Shown here: positions 17,687-26,267 of the stretch, piece by piece
Layout: every line of letters starts with the position of its first letter
Position numbering within the stretch: position 1 is the first letter of the stretch
Assembly: GCA_000378025.1 (NCBI GenBank)
Contig: KB899087.1
Span: forward strand, 3,906,001 to 3,970,000
Length of the DNA: 64,000 nt
From: Xanthobacteraceae bacterium 501b
GTDB taxonomy: Bacteria > Pseudomonadota > Alphaproteobacteria > Rhizobiales > Xanthobacteraceae
Direction of reading: 5' to 3'
The notes under the pieces: generated by a model
What the model was told of the DNA's origin: nothing
Database searches by the model: none
The model's input: the letters and a program-made list of their open reading frames with translations, nothing else
Program-made: the position numbers and the translations under genes

Positions 17687-18822
17687 AAGACGCGCCGGCC
17701 GGCGACGAAGACCTCGTCGATCCGGGGCGTGTCGTCGGCGAGGCGGAAGCGCACCAGATCGGCCCGCAGGCCCGCCTCCAGCCGGCCGCGATCCTCCAGC
17801 CGGGCGAGCCGGGCGGGAGCTGAGGTGACGAGGGCCAGCGCGTCAGGAAGGGTGAGGCCGGCGGTGCGGGTCAGCGCCAGCGACGCCTGCAGCAGGCTCG
17901 CCGGCACATAGTCCGAGGCGAGAGCGTCGAGCAGCCCCTCGCGGGCGAGATCGCGCATCGACACCCCGCCGGCATGCGAGCCGCCACGCACCACATTGGG
18001 CGCGCCGCCAATGGTGGCGAGGCCGCTGTCGCGGGCGGCGCGGGCGGCCTCCATCGTGGTCGGGAATTCGGAAATGGTGCAGCCGGCCGCCACCGCCTCG
18101 TCGACATGGGCGGGGGTGGTGTCGTCATGGCTCGACAGCACGAGGCCGGACGAGGCGAACAGCGCCACCATCCGGCTGTAATTGTCGGCGACGGCGCCGC
18201 GCGCGCGCTCGATGCGATCGGCCACCTCGGCGTCGATATCGCCGCCGCTCTTGCCGATGCCGGTGAGATAGACCTTGAGATGCTCGACATTGCGCCACTG
18301 GCGGGTGCCGGGCGTGTGGTCCATCAGCGAGGCGAGCGCCAGCGTCGGGCGCCCGAGCGCGACATCCACAAGGTCGGGCAGGGTGCGGTCGGTCAGCTCA
18401 CAGCGCAGATGGACGCGGTGATCGACGCGGAACAGGTCGCGCTCGACGCCCGAATCGACCGCGTCCAGCATGACCTCATACAGCGCCCGCCGGTCCGCCT
18501 TGGCCTGGTCGAAACCGCCGGCGCAGATCGCGTCATAGACGGTGGTGACGCCCGAGGCGGCCATCTGCGCGTCATGCGCCAGCGCGGCAGCGCGGGCATC
18601 CGGCCAGATCACCCGGGGGCGCGGCACGAAATGGCCTTCCAGCGCGTCGGTGTGCAGGTCAATCAGCCCGGGGGCGAGATAGGCCCCCTCGCAGTCAATG
18701 GCGGCGGGAAGCTGCGAGCGGCCTTCGTCGATCGCGCGGATTCGCCCGTCCGAATGGACCAGCGTGCCATCGACGACGCGGTCTTCCAGAACAAGGCGGG
18801 CATTGGTGAGAATCACGTCCAT
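17683..18822 (-). CDS. phnM: Ribose 1-methylphosphonate 5-triphosphate diphosphatase PhnM
   Basis: PhnM removes pyrophosphate from the ribosyl alkylphosphonate triphosphate intermediate of the C-P lyase pathway. The 379-residue amidohydrolase-fold protein has GLIDLHTDALEGHFVPRPRV (metal-binding His residues) and SHDDTTPAHVDEA, and the usual length of about 380. The start at 18822 (MDVILTNARLVL) gives a typical N-terminus; a further 51 upstream codons look spurious. No phnGHIJKL genes are in this window. Confidence 0.92.
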   Translation of the reverse strand: MDVILTNARLVLEDRVVDGTLVHSDGRIRAIDEGRSQLPAAIDCEGAYLAPGLIDLHTDALEGHFVPRPRVIWPDARAAALAHDAQMAASGVTTVYDAICAGGFDQAKADRRALYEVMLDAVDSGVERDLFRVDHRVHLRCELTDRTLPDLVDVALGRPTLALASLMDHTPGTRQWRNVEHLKVYLTGIGKSGGDIDAEVADRIERARGAVADNYSRMVALFASSGLVLSSHDDTTPAHVDEAVAAGCTISEFPTTMEAARAARDSGLATIGGAPNVVRGGSHAGGVSMRDLAREGLLDALASDYVPASLLQASLALTRTAGLTLPDALALVTSAPARLARLEDRGRLEAGLRADLVRFRLADDTPRIDEVFVAGRRVF

Positions 18823-18886
18823 GGCGGCGCGTCTCGCATGTTGTTGTGACCGTTCGATGAAGTCGCGTAGGAGCGGATACGTCCGT

Positions 18887-20500
18887 TCATACCCCACTGG
18901 CTCCGCCGTCCGAACGCGGATCATGCGCGCCCTCCAGCCCCGTCTTGCCAGGATGCAGGATGACCGCTCCGGCATGGCCCATCATGTCGGAGAATGATTC
19001 GGGGATGATCTCGACATCGTGACCGGCAGAGGCAAGCTGTTCGGCGAGACCGCCATCGAAGGCGCCTTCCAGGTGCAGATTGATAGGGTCGGCGCTCCCC
19101 TCGCGCCCGAGCCGCCAGCGCGGAGCACCGATCGCCTCGCCGAGCGGGACGCCGAACAGGGCGTAGCGGCTGATGATCGCCGCATCGGTCTGCGGCTGGC
19201 CGTCGCCCCCCGTCGCCCCGAAGGCGACGACGCGACCGTCCGGCAGACGCGCAAGGCCGGGAGCCGGCGTGCAGGGTGGACGGCGGCCGGGCGCGAGGAC
19301 GTTCTTCGCGCGGTTGTCGAGCGAGAAACCGGTGCCGCGATTGTGCATCAGCAACCCGGTTGCCGGCAGCACGAGGCCGGCCCCGAATACCCCGTGATTC
19401 GATTGAATATAGGAGACCACGACGCCGCTGCGATCCGCCGCGCCGACCCACGCCGCCGCACCGGGCATCGCACGATGCGACCAGGGCGCGGCGCGCTTCG
19501 AGTCAATCGCCGCCGCCTCGCGGGCGAGCGCCTCAGCCGTGAAGGCATCGGCGGGGTCGTGAAGGAGCAGGTCGCGCTCGGTCATCAGCCCGTCGCGCAC
19601 CCCGAAGGCCCTCTTGGTGGCCTCGACCAGACCATGGACATGGGCGACGCCGTCCGGCCGCGAGACGCCCGCCCGGGCGAAGAGGGCGAGGATGAGCAAT
19701 GTCGCCAGGCCCTGCGTCGGCGGGGGCGAAGACCACAATTCCATCTCCGGCAGCTTGACCGTCAGCGGCAGTCGCGTCACGGCGCGGTAAGCCCGCAGGT
19801 CGGCGCGGGTCAGGGGGCTGCCGGCGCGCTCCAGATCGGCAGCGATCTCGCGGCCGACATCACCCCGGTAGAAATCCTCCAGCCCGGCGCCGGCGAGCTG
19901 CCCCAGCGTGTCGGCCAGCCGCTCGCAGGGCCGCACCGTGCCGACCGCCGGCACCGTGCCGTCGGGGGTCAGAAAAGCCGCCCGGAAGCCGGGGATCGCG
20001 TCGAGCTCGGCGCCGGTCGCAAGGCTTGCCCTATACAGCGAGGGAGAAAGAGTATTGCCCGCCCGCGCGTGCTCAATCGCCGCTTCCAGCAGGCGGCGCA
20101 TCGGCATCTTACCACCGAAAGCGTGCGCGGCCTCCTGCGCCAGCATCCAGCCGCCCACCTGCCCCGGCACGGTGAGCGCGGCAAGCGGGCCGCGCGGCGG
20201 GATCTCGTCATGGCCGCGCTCGCGGTAGAACGGGATCGTCGCCTGCGCCCCGGCGGCGCCTGCCGCCTCGATATATCCGACACGCCCGGATGGGTCGCGG
20301 ATCAGCCAGAACCCATCGCCGCCAAGCTGGGCCATATGGGGGTGGACCACCGCGAGGGTCGCGGCGGCGGCGAGCGCCGCCTCAACCGCGTTGCCGCCCT
20401 CCTCCAGCACGGCGCGACCGGCCTCGGTCGCCAGCCAATGGGGGCTCGCGACCATGCCGGCGCCGGCGCGCGCGCTCTCATGAACCAGATCGTGAGCCAT
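18887..20500 (-). CDS. Gamma-glutamyltransferase family protein lacking the catalytic Thr
   Basis: The 537-residue protein is a full-length GGT-fold homologue: GNAVEAALAAAATLAVVHPHM, LGGDGFWLIRD, PPPTQGLATLL, GFSLDNRAKNVL and FGATGGDGQPQTDA are all present. GGTs cut themselves at a Thr that then becomes the nucleophile (in related bacterial proteins the block reads DTVW-x-G). Here the block reads AAAWVGAADRSGVVVSYIQS, with Ala349 (codon 19454-19456, minus strand) where Thr is expected. It may therefore not process itself or transfer glutamyl groups. Start 20500 has GGAG upstream. No signal peptide is visible. Confidence 0.85.
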   Translation of the reverse strand: MAHDLVHESARAGAGMVASPHWLATEAGRAVLEEGGNAVEAALAAAATLAVVHPHMAQLGGDGFWLIRDPSGRVGYIEAAGAAGAQATIPFYRERGHDEIPPRGPLAALTVPGQVGGWMLAQEAAHAFGGKMPMRRLLEAAIEHARAGNTLSPSLYRASLATGAELDAIPGFRAAFLTPDGTVPAVGTVRPCERLADTLGQLAGAGLEDFYRGDVGREIAADLERAGSPLTRADLRAYRAVTRLPLTVKLPEMELWSSPPPTQGLATLLILALFARAGVSRPDGVAHVHGLVEATKRAFGVRDGLMTERDLLLHDPADAFTAEALAREAAAIDSKRAAPWSHRAMPGAAAWVGAADRSGVVVSYIQSNHGVFGAGLVLPATGLLMHNRGTGFSLDNRAKNVLAPGRRPPCTPAPGLARLPDGRVVAFGATGGDGQPQTDAAIISRYALFGVPLGEAIGAPRWRLGREGSADPINLHLEGAFDGGLAEQLASAGHDVEIIPESFSDMMGHAGAVILHPGKTGLEGAHDPRSDGGASGV

Positions 20501-20599
20501 TTCGCACTCCACATGCGCCAGCGCGGTAGGTCGGCCGCTTGACCCGCGCCGCCGGGCATAGCAGGTTGCGCCGCGCCGAAGTAGACGGATTGGGACGAG

Positions 20600-20839
20600 A
20601 TGAGCACGGGCCGACGCATTCGCTGGGACAATGTCAGCACGGTGGGCAGCGCCGCCATCCTGCTGGGCGCCGAGCTTATCGGGGCCGGCCTTGCCGCCGG
20701 CTGGGCCCTTGCCGCCCTGTTCGAGGCCAGCTGGGTGTGGGAGCTCATCTTCGAGGGCGCCTTCGGCTTGCTCGCCCTCTACGGCATCTACCGCTTCGTG
20801 ATGAAGGCCAAGTCGATCGAGCCCTTCGTCGAAGGCTGA
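20600..20839 (+). CDS. Small two-helix membrane protein
   Basis: The 79-residue product has a basic N-terminus (MSTGRRIRWDNVSTVGS) and two hydrophobic segments, about residues 18-42 and 45-66, then KAKSIEPFVEG. It lies alone between the divergent GGT-like gene and the ornithine decarboxylase leader. I do not recognise a named family. Codon usage and membrane pattern suggest a real gene. The start lies 99 bases from the GGT-like start. Confidence 0.65.
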   Translation: MSTGRRIRWDNVSTVGSAAILLGAELIGAGLAAGWALAALFEASWVWELIFEGAFGLLALYGIYRFVMKAKSIEPFVEG

Positions 20840-20979
20840 GCGCAAGCGCCAGGCAAGCCTCGCACGCCCCTGCGATACCGCTTGATAGGTATGCATGCCG
20901 ATATTTCGGGCGCATGCGATAAAAACCGCAAAACCCGCTTGCATATGACAGCGTAGATCCCTAAATCCCGCCTTGCCCA

Positions 20980-21428
20980 ATATTCGCACGTGCCTGTGGT
21001 CGCGTGCCGATCGGCGGAAGTCCGGACAAGAGGCCGGAAAGTCGCCAGTAAGATCGGTAGCCGGAGGCGAAACCGGCGCACCTCGCTCTCAGCGGGGAAC
21101 GTGACTTGAAGCAACGACGTACGGGCTTTTTTGGTCTCTGTCGGCCCTCCAAAGGTCGGGAAACTGAAGAGGCACTACTTCTTGCCGGGCGTGCGGTCGG
21201 GTTTCCCGTACCAAGCGAAGGCATTTGACGACGCTGGCGCTCTCCACATGCGCGCAGCGGCGCTCTGATGCCACGGCTCCATTCCAAACGACCGAGCGGC
21301 ATACGCCGCGCGGTCGGCGGACGGGTGCGCATTCCTGCCATCAACGCGGCCCATTGGCGCCGCGGGCGGGTGTTCGCATCCACATGTCCGCTTCATCTGG
21401 ATCGAAGCTTCGGGTTGTGGAGACTGAC
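20980..21428 (+). ncRNA. Structured leader of ornithine decarboxylase, candidate speF leader
   Basis: About 450 bases before the decarboxylase have no strong gene but contain clear RNA structure. CCGATC-GGCG (21007-21016) pairs with CGCC (21043-21046) and GATCGG (21052-21057) around TCCGG (21021-21025)/CCGGA (21034-21038). A second long-range helix pairs 21119-21125 (GTACGGG) with 21205-21211 (CCCGTAC) around a smaller hairpin at about 21141-21160. A conserved element called the speF leader is known before this gene in alphaproteobacteria; position and size fit, but the match to its covariance model is not checked. Bounds are approximate. Confidence 0.6.
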
Positions 21429-22559
21429 ATGACCGACCGTATTCGCGAATTCCTGCGTACCCGCCGTGAAGATGGCCCCTGTGTCGTCGTCGATCTCGAC
21501 GTGGTCCGCACCAATTATGCCGCCTTCGCCCGGGCGCTGCCGGACACCCGCGTCTTCTACGCGGTGAAGGCGAACCCGGACGCAGCCATTCTCTCGGCCC
21601 TGGCCGAGATGGGCTCCTGCTTCGACTGCGCCTCCGTGGCCGAGATCCAGATGGTTCTCGCCGCCGGCGCCACGGCCGACCGCATCTCCTTCGGCAACAC
21701 CATCAAGAAGGAGCGCGACATTGCGCGCGCCTTCCAGCTGGGCGTGCGCCTGTTCGCGGTCGATTCCACCGAGGAAGTCGAGAAGGTCGCCCGCGTCGCC
21801 GCCGGCTCCAAGGTGTTCTGCCGCATCCTGTGCGACGGCGCTGGCGCCGAATGGCCGCTGTCGCGCAAGTTCGGCTGCGAGCCCGACATGGCCGTCGACG
21901 TTCTGGAGCATGCCCACCGGCTCGGGCTGGAGGCGCATGGCGTCTCCTTCCATGTCGGTTCGCAGCAGAAGAATGTCGAGGCGTGGGATTCGGCTCTGGC
22001 GTCGGCTAGCGCGATCTTCCGCGCCTGCGCCGAGCGCGGCCTCTCGCTCTCGCTGGTCAATCTGGGCGGTGGTTTCCCGGCTAAGTACCTGCAGGACGTT
22101 CCGGCGGCCGAAGCCTATGGCGAGGCGATCTTCCGTGCCTTGTCCCGCCACTTCGGCAACGCCATCCCGCAGACCATCATCGAGCCGGGCCGCGGCATGG
22201 TCGGCGCGGCCGGCCTCATCGAGGCCGAGGTGGTGCTGATCTCGAAGAAGTCGGACACCGATTCGGTGCGCTGGGTCTATCTCGACATCGGCAAGTTCGG
22301 CGGTCTCGCCGAGACGATGGACGAGGCGATCCGCTACCCCATCGTGACGGCGCGCGACGGCGACGCGGTGGAGCCCTGCGTGCTCGCCGGCCCGACCTGC
22401 GATTCGGCCGATGTGCTCTACGAGAAGACCCCGGTCATGCTGCCAGTGTCGCTCGCCATCGGCGACAAGGTGCTGATCGAGGCGACCGGCGCCTACACCA
22501 CCACCTATTCGGCGGTGGCGTTCAACGGCTTCGACCCGCTGCGATCCTATGTGATCTGA
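21429..22559 (+). CDS. Ornithine decarboxylase (type III fold, PLP)
   Basis: The 376-residue enzyme decarboxylates ornithine to putrescine (a lysine side activity is possible in this group). PLP lysine is in FYAVKANP (about residue 42); LVNLGGGFP and IIEPGRGMVG bind phosphate; the active-site Cys from the partner subunit is in GPTCDSADVLYEK. The insertion AEWPLSRKFGC is characteristic of the alphaproteobacterial group. I start at ATG 21429 (MTDRIREFL) with GGAG six bases before; in-frame upstream codons lie in the structured leader. Often called speF or odc in this lineage. Confidence 0.93.
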   Translation: MTDRIREFLRTRREDGPCVVVDLDVVRTNYAAFARALPDTRVFYAVKANPDAAILSALAEMGSCFDCASVAEIQMVLAAGATADRISFGNTIKKERDIARAFQLGVRLFAVDSTEEVEKVARVAAGSKVFCRILCDGAGAEWPLSRKFGCEPDMAVDVLEHAHRLGLEAHGVSFHVGSQQKNVEAWDSALASASAIFRACAERGLSLSLVNLGGGFPAKYLQDVPAAEAYGEAIFRALSRHFGNAIPQTIIEPGRGMVGAAGLIEAEVVLISKKSDTDSVRWVYLDIGKFGGLAETMDEAIRYPIVTARDGDAVEPCVLAGPTCDSADVLYEKTPVMLPVSLAIGDKVLIEATGAYTTTYSAVAFNGFDPLRSYVI

Positions 22560-22578
22560 GCGGGCCGCGCCCCGCTCT

Positions 22579-22666
22579 CGTCATCCCGGACGCTGCGGCG
22601 ATCCGGGATCGCTGGCCGACGACCGATTTCACAATTCCCTGTCCCTCTTTGCCCGGCGATCCCGGG
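22579..22666. repeat. Palindromic intergenic repeat, copy 3 (partial)
   Basis: Starts CGTCATCCCGGA, contains CGATCCGGGATCG (22599-22611) and ends with CGATCCCGGG (22657-22666), only a few bases before the Shine-Dalgarno sequence of the next gene. The right outer arm is missing. Confidence 0.7.
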
Positions 22667-22681
22667 TGTTGGAGGCCGCCA

Positions 22682-23278
22682 ATGACCACGCTTTCGCTCG
22701 CCACTGCCGCCCCCGCCATTTCTCTCGAGACGCAGGCCGACATCGCCCAGCGCGAGGCCCTGCTCGATCTTGCCTTCGGCCGCGCCGCCCGCCTCGCCAA
22801 GACCAGCGAGCGGCTGCGCGAAGGCCGGAAGCCGGCTAATGGCCTCGCCTTTGCCTCGCACGGCCCGGACGGGCGCGTGGTGGCGACGCTGCGCCTGTGG
22901 CATGTGACCGCCGGCCCCGCCCGCCCGGCGCTGCTGCTCGGCCCGCTGGCGGTGCATCCGTGGTTCCGCGACCGTGGCCTCGGCGCGGCGCTGATGAACA
23001 CCGCCATCTGCGAGGCGACCCGGCTTGGCCATGGCGCCATCCTGCTGGTCGGCGATGCACCCTATTACGCCCGCTTCGGCTTCGATGTCGGGCTGACGGA
23101 AGGCCTGTGGCTGCCCGGTGCCTTCGACCGCAGCCGCTTCCTCGGGCTGGAGCTGACCGCCGGAGCGCTCGCGGGCGCGCGCGGCCTGGTCAGCCCCACC
23201 GGCGCGCCGGTGGAACTGCCGAGCCTGGGCGAACTGGTGGCGCAGGGCGGCACGGGCGAACTGCGCCGCTCGGCGTGA
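22682..23278 (+). CDS. GNAT family N-acetyltransferase
   Basis: The 198-residue protein has the GNAT acetyl-CoA motif LLLGPLAVHPWFRDRGLGAALMNTAI (motif A, R/Q-x-x-G-x-G/A form) and motif B YYARFGFDVG. It resembles the YhbS-like subgroup. Start 22682 has GGAGG seven to eight bases upstream, directly after palindromic repeat 3. Substrate unknown. The gene lies downstream of ornithine decarboxylase on the same strand, but the repeat between them makes a functional link uncertain. Confidence 0.85.
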   Translation: MTTLSLATAAPAISLETQADIAQREALLDLAFGRAARLAKTSERLREGRKPANGLAFASHGPDGRVVATLRLWHVTAGPARPALLLGPLAVHPWFRDRGLGAALMNTAICEATRLGHGAILLVGDAPYYARFGFDVGLTEGLWLPGAFDRSRFLGLELTAGALAGARGLVSPTGAPVELPSLGELVAQGGTGELRRSA

Positions 23279-23307
23279 GCGGGGGGCAGCACCTACCACC
23301 CGAACAT

Positions 23308-23387
23308 CGTCATGGCCGGGCTTGACCCGGCCATCCACGCCTTCTCGCGCAAAAGTCGTGGATCCCCGGGTCAGGCCCGGGGATGAC
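23308..23387. repeat. Palindromic intergenic repeat, copy 4
   Basis: Left part CGTCATGGCCGGGCTTGACC, right part GGTCAGGCCCGGGGATGAC, inner arms ATCCACG and CGTGGAT. It lies between the convergent GNAT and ohr genes. Confidence 0.85.
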
Positions 23388-23462
23388 AACCCTCTGGCGG
23401 CAAGCCCTGACGCGCTGTTCGGCGAGCGGGACAGGGGATGTTGCTCTTGAGCGGAGCCCGCC

Positions 23463-23879
23463 TCAGCCGACGCTGAGTTCGACCGGGATATTGCCGCGCG
23501 TGGCCTTGGAGTAGGGGCACATCTGGTGCGCGGCCTCCAGCACCTCCTCGGTCTGCTCGGGCGTCAGCGCCGGCGCCTTCAGCGAGAGCTTGGCGGCGAG
23601 GCTGAAGCCGTCATCGCCCTTCACCAGCGACACCGCGACAGTGACAGCGGCGCCGGTCACATCGAGCTTCTTCTGGTGGCCGACCGCCTCGACGGCCGAA
23701 CCGAAGCAGGCGGCGTAGCCGGCGGCGAACAGGTGCTCGGGCGTCGTCTTGCCGGAATCGAGCACGCCGTTCTTCGGCATGCCGAGATCGACTGAGACCG
23801 AGCCGTCGCTGGTCTGGGAATGACCGCCCCGGCCGCCAATGGCGGTGGCAGTGCCGGTGAAGAGAACGGTGCCGGACAT
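23463..23879 (-). CDS. ohr: Organic hydroperoxide resistance protein (Ohr)
   Basis: Ohr is a thiol peroxidase of the OsmC superfamily that reduces organic hydroperoxides. The 138-residue protein has both redox Cys residues, in YAACFGSAVEA and in MCPYSKATRGN, and the N-terminal FTGTATAIGGRGG block. The start at 23879 (MSGTVLFTG) has AAGGGAG upstream. No MarR-type ohrR gene is adjacent, so its usual repressor must be elsewhere or absent. Confidence 0.93.
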   Translation of the reverse strand: MSGTVLFTGTATAIGGRGGHSQTSDGSVSVDLGMPKNGVLDSGKTTPEHLFAAGYAACFGSAVEAVGHQKKLDVTGAAVTVAVSLVKGDDGFSLAAKLSLKAPALTPEQTEEVLEAAHQMCPYSKATRGNIPVELSVG

Positions 23880-24122
23880 GGAAATCTCCCTTACGAAATG
23901 GTGGGGGCTGAAACCGCGCAGCCCGCCCTGAAGATGGGGCGCCCGTCTCGCCGGGCAACCGTGCCGGCGAAATTGACTGGCGCGCCCGCACGGCGGTGAA
24001 TGTGCACCCCGGGGCGACCTGTTCCCGTTTCGTTTCTTTACGCTTGCCCCATCGCCCGGCGCGTCGTACCTCTCGGGCAACCCGCCCGCACCGCCGGGCA
24101 CCCCAGTTCGGAGCGCGCCTCC

Positions 24123-24971
24123 ATGCCGATCGCGATCCTGAAGGAGCGTGCCGTCGCCCGCATTGCCGGGGCCGACGCCACCCATTTTCTCGACAATCTG
24201 CTCACCGCCCGCACCCCCGCGCCGGGCGCGGCCCGCTATGCCGCGCTGCTCGCCCCGCAGGGCAAGATCGTCGCCGACATGATGGTGTTGGCGACCGAGG
24301 GCGGCTTCCGCCTCGACATTCCCCGCGCCGTGGCGCCCGACCTGCTCAAGCGGCTGCAGCTCTACCGGCTGCGGGCCAAGGTGGAGATCGGCCTGCTCGA
24401 CGACCTCGTCGTCGCGGTCGCTTGGGATGGGGTGAGCCCGCTGATCGACACGCTGGCCTATGACGACCCGCGCCTGCCGGCGCTCGGCCGGCGCTTCCTG
24501 CTGCCGGCCGCCGAGGCGGCGCAGATCGCGATGGTGCCGGAGGCCGAATGGCACGCCCACCGCATCAGCCTTGGCGTGCCCGAGGGCGGGCAGGATTTTC
24601 TCTATGGCGACGCCTTCCCGCACGAGGCCGACATGGACCAACTCGGCGGCATCGATTTCGACAAGGGCTGCTATGTCGGGCAGGAGATCGTCAGCCGCAT
24701 GCAGCATCGCGGCACGGCGCGCACCCGCATCATCCCGCTCGCTCTGTGCGGCCCGCCGCCGGCCGAGGGCACGCCGATCACCGCCGGCGGCAAGAGCATC
24801 GGCCGCATCGGCTCGGGCGTGAACGGGCGGGCGCTGGCGCTGGTGCGGCTCGACCGGCTGGAGGAGGCCCGCGCCGCCGGCCATGTGGTGGAGGCCGAAG
24901 GCGCCGCGCTGGTGCCCGAGCGCCCGGCCTGGGTGCGCTTCGCCATTCCGGGCACGGAGGACGCTTCATGA
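24123..24971 (+). CDS. ygfZ: Folate-binding YgfZ/GcvT family iron-sulfur assembly protein
   Basis: The 282-residue protein carries the YgfZ signature KGCYVGQE (about residue 180) followed by RMQHRGTARTR. YgfZ (IBA57 in mitochondria) uses tetrahydrofolate to help assemble or repair Fe-S enzymes, including MiaB, whose gene is in this window at about 41 kb. The N-terminal RIAGADATHFLDNLLTA is typical. It is the first gene of a plus-strand run ygfZ-tag-HD-phosphatase, with tag starting 13 bases after its stop. Confidence 0.9.
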   Translation: MPIAILKERAVARIAGADATHFLDNLLTARTPAPGAARYAALLAPQGKIVADMMVLATEGGFRLDIPRAVAPDLLKRLQLYRLRAKVEIGLLDDLVVAVAWDGVSPLIDTLAYDDPRLPALGRRFLLPAAEAAQIAMVPEAEWHAHRISLGVPEGGQDFLYGDAFPHEADMDQLGGIDFDKGCYVGQEIVSRMQHRGTARTRIIPLALCGPPPAEGTPITAGGKSIGRIGSGVNGRALALVRLDRLEEARAAGHVVEAEGAALVPERPAWVRFAIPGTEDAS

Positions 24972-24984
24972 GGGAGAATCGGCC

Positions 24985-25569
24985 GTGAAGGTTCACACCC
25001 ATGAAGACGGGCTGACCCGCTGCGCCTGGTGCGGCACCGATCCGCTCTATGTCGCCTATCACGACACCGAATGGGGCGTGCCGGAATATGACGACCGCGC
25101 GCTGTTCGAGAAGCTGATCCTCGACGGCTTCCAGGCCGGGCTCGCCTGGATCACCATTCTGCGCAAGCGCGAGGGGTTTCGCGCGGCGTTCGACGGTTTC
25201 CAGCCGGAGATCATCGCCCGCTACACCCCCGACAAGGTGGAGGCGCTGATGCAGGACGCGGGCATTGTGCGCAACCGTTCCAAGATCGAATCGACCATCC
25301 GCTCGGCGCAGGCCTGGCTCGACATCCAGGAGCGCGGGCCGGGCTTTTCCAAGCTGCTCTGGGACATTAACGGCCCGGTGCTCGACAATTGCCGCGCGCC
25401 CGGCGATCCCGCGCTCGTCACCTCGCCGGTGGCGCTCGCCATGTCGAAGGAACTGAAGAAGCGCGGCTTCAATTTCGTCGGCCCGACCATCGTCTATGCC
25501 TTCATGCAGGCGGTGGGCATGGTGGACGACCACGCTGTCACCTGCCACCGCCACGGCGCGCGGGCCTGA
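24985..25569 (+). CDS. tag: DNA-3-methyladenine glycosylase I, GTG start
   Basis: Tag excises 3-methyladenine from alkylated DNA. The 194-residue protein has RCAWCGTDPLYVAYHDTEWG (zinc Cys and His, DNA-binding Trp) and the C-terminal zinc ligands in HAVTCHRH. The position equivalent to E. coli Glu38 is Asp (LDGFQAGLAW). Start is GTG 24985, eight bases after GGGAG. It is closely linked to ygfZ upstream and to an HD hydrolase 56 bases downstream. Confidence 0.94.
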   Translation: MKVHTHEDGLTRCAWCGTDPLYVAYHDTEWGVPEYDDRALFEKLILDGFQAGLAWITILRKREGFRAAFDGFQPEIIARYTPDKVEALMQDAGIVRNRSKIESTIRSAQAWLDIQERGPGFSKLLWDINGPVLDNCRAPGDPALVTSPVALAMSKELKKRGFNFVGPTIVYAFMQAVGMVDDHAVTCHRHGARA

Positions 25570-25625
25570 AGCCCGGCACGATGCGGGACTGCGCCAAAAC
25601 CGAACCTGACACGGCCGAGCCCACC

Positions 25626-26267
25626 ATGATCGACCCCGCAACACCGGCCTCCACCGCCAAGCCGCTGCGCGCCTGGCAGCGCATGCTGTCGGGGCGGCGG
25701 CTCGACCTGATCAATCCCTCACCGCTCGACATCGAGATCGAGGACATCGCCCATGGCCTGGCCCGCGTCGCCCGCTGGAATGGCCAGACGCGCGGCGAGC
25801 ACATCTTCTCGGTGGCCCAGCATTCGGTGCTGGTCGAACTCATCGCCCGCCGGCAGGCGGCGCTGCGCGGGGCCGATATCGACCGGCGCTGGCGGCTCGC
25901 CATGCTGCTGCACGACGCGCCGGAATATGTGGTCGGCGACATGATCAGCCCGTTCAAGGCGGTGATCGGCGGCGACTATAAGGCGGTGGAAGCCCGGCTG
26001 CTGGCGGCGGTGAGCCTGCGCTTCGGCCTGCCGCCGCACTGGCCGGCCACTCTGGTGGCACGGGTCAAGGCAGCCGACCGCGCCAGCGCCTTTCTGGAGG
26101 CGACCCGGCTCGCCGGCTTCGAGAGCGCGGAAGCGCGCCGCTTCTTCGGCACGCCCTGCCCGCTCGACAGCGCGGACGAGCGCGACTACCTCACTCCCTG
26201 GAGCGCGGATGAGGCGAAGGCACGCTTCCTCGCCCGCTTTCAGGAACTGGTCGCGGAGGCCCCATGA
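25626..26267 (+). CDS. HD-domain phosphohydrolase (YfbR-like)
   Basis: The 213-residue protein has the HD metal-site pattern: EHIFSVAQHSVLV (His), AMLLHDAPEYVVGDMISPFK (HD and following acidic residues) and a later KAADRA (Asp). The opening block INPSPLDIEIEDIAHGLARVARWNGQT is typical of a bacterial and phage HD family related to YfbR 5'-nucleotidases. Nucleotide or dNTP hydrolysis is likely but not proven. Start 25626 was preferred over 25581; neither has a strong ribosome site. Its stop overlaps the next gene's ATG. Confidence 0.8.
   Translation: MIDPATPASTAKPLRAWQRMLSGRRLDLINPSPLDIEIEDIAHGLARVARWNGQTRGEHIFSVAQHSVLVELIARRQAALRGADIDRRWRLAMLLHDAPEYVVGDMISPFKAVIGGDYKAVEARLLAAVSLRFGLPPHWPATLVARVKAADRASAFLEATRLAGFESAEARRFFGTPCPLDSADERDYLTPWSADEAKARFLARFQELVAEAP

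Noticed and set aside
20501-20989. N-terminal extension of the GGT-like protein by 163 codons
   Set aside because: The extension overlaps the opposite small membrane protein gene and has no family similarity; the start at 20500 has a Shine-Dalgarno sequence.
23880-24884. N-terminal extension of Ohr running back through the ygfZ gene
   Set aside because: Ohr begins at MSGTVLFTG; the upstream frame is antisense to ygfZ.
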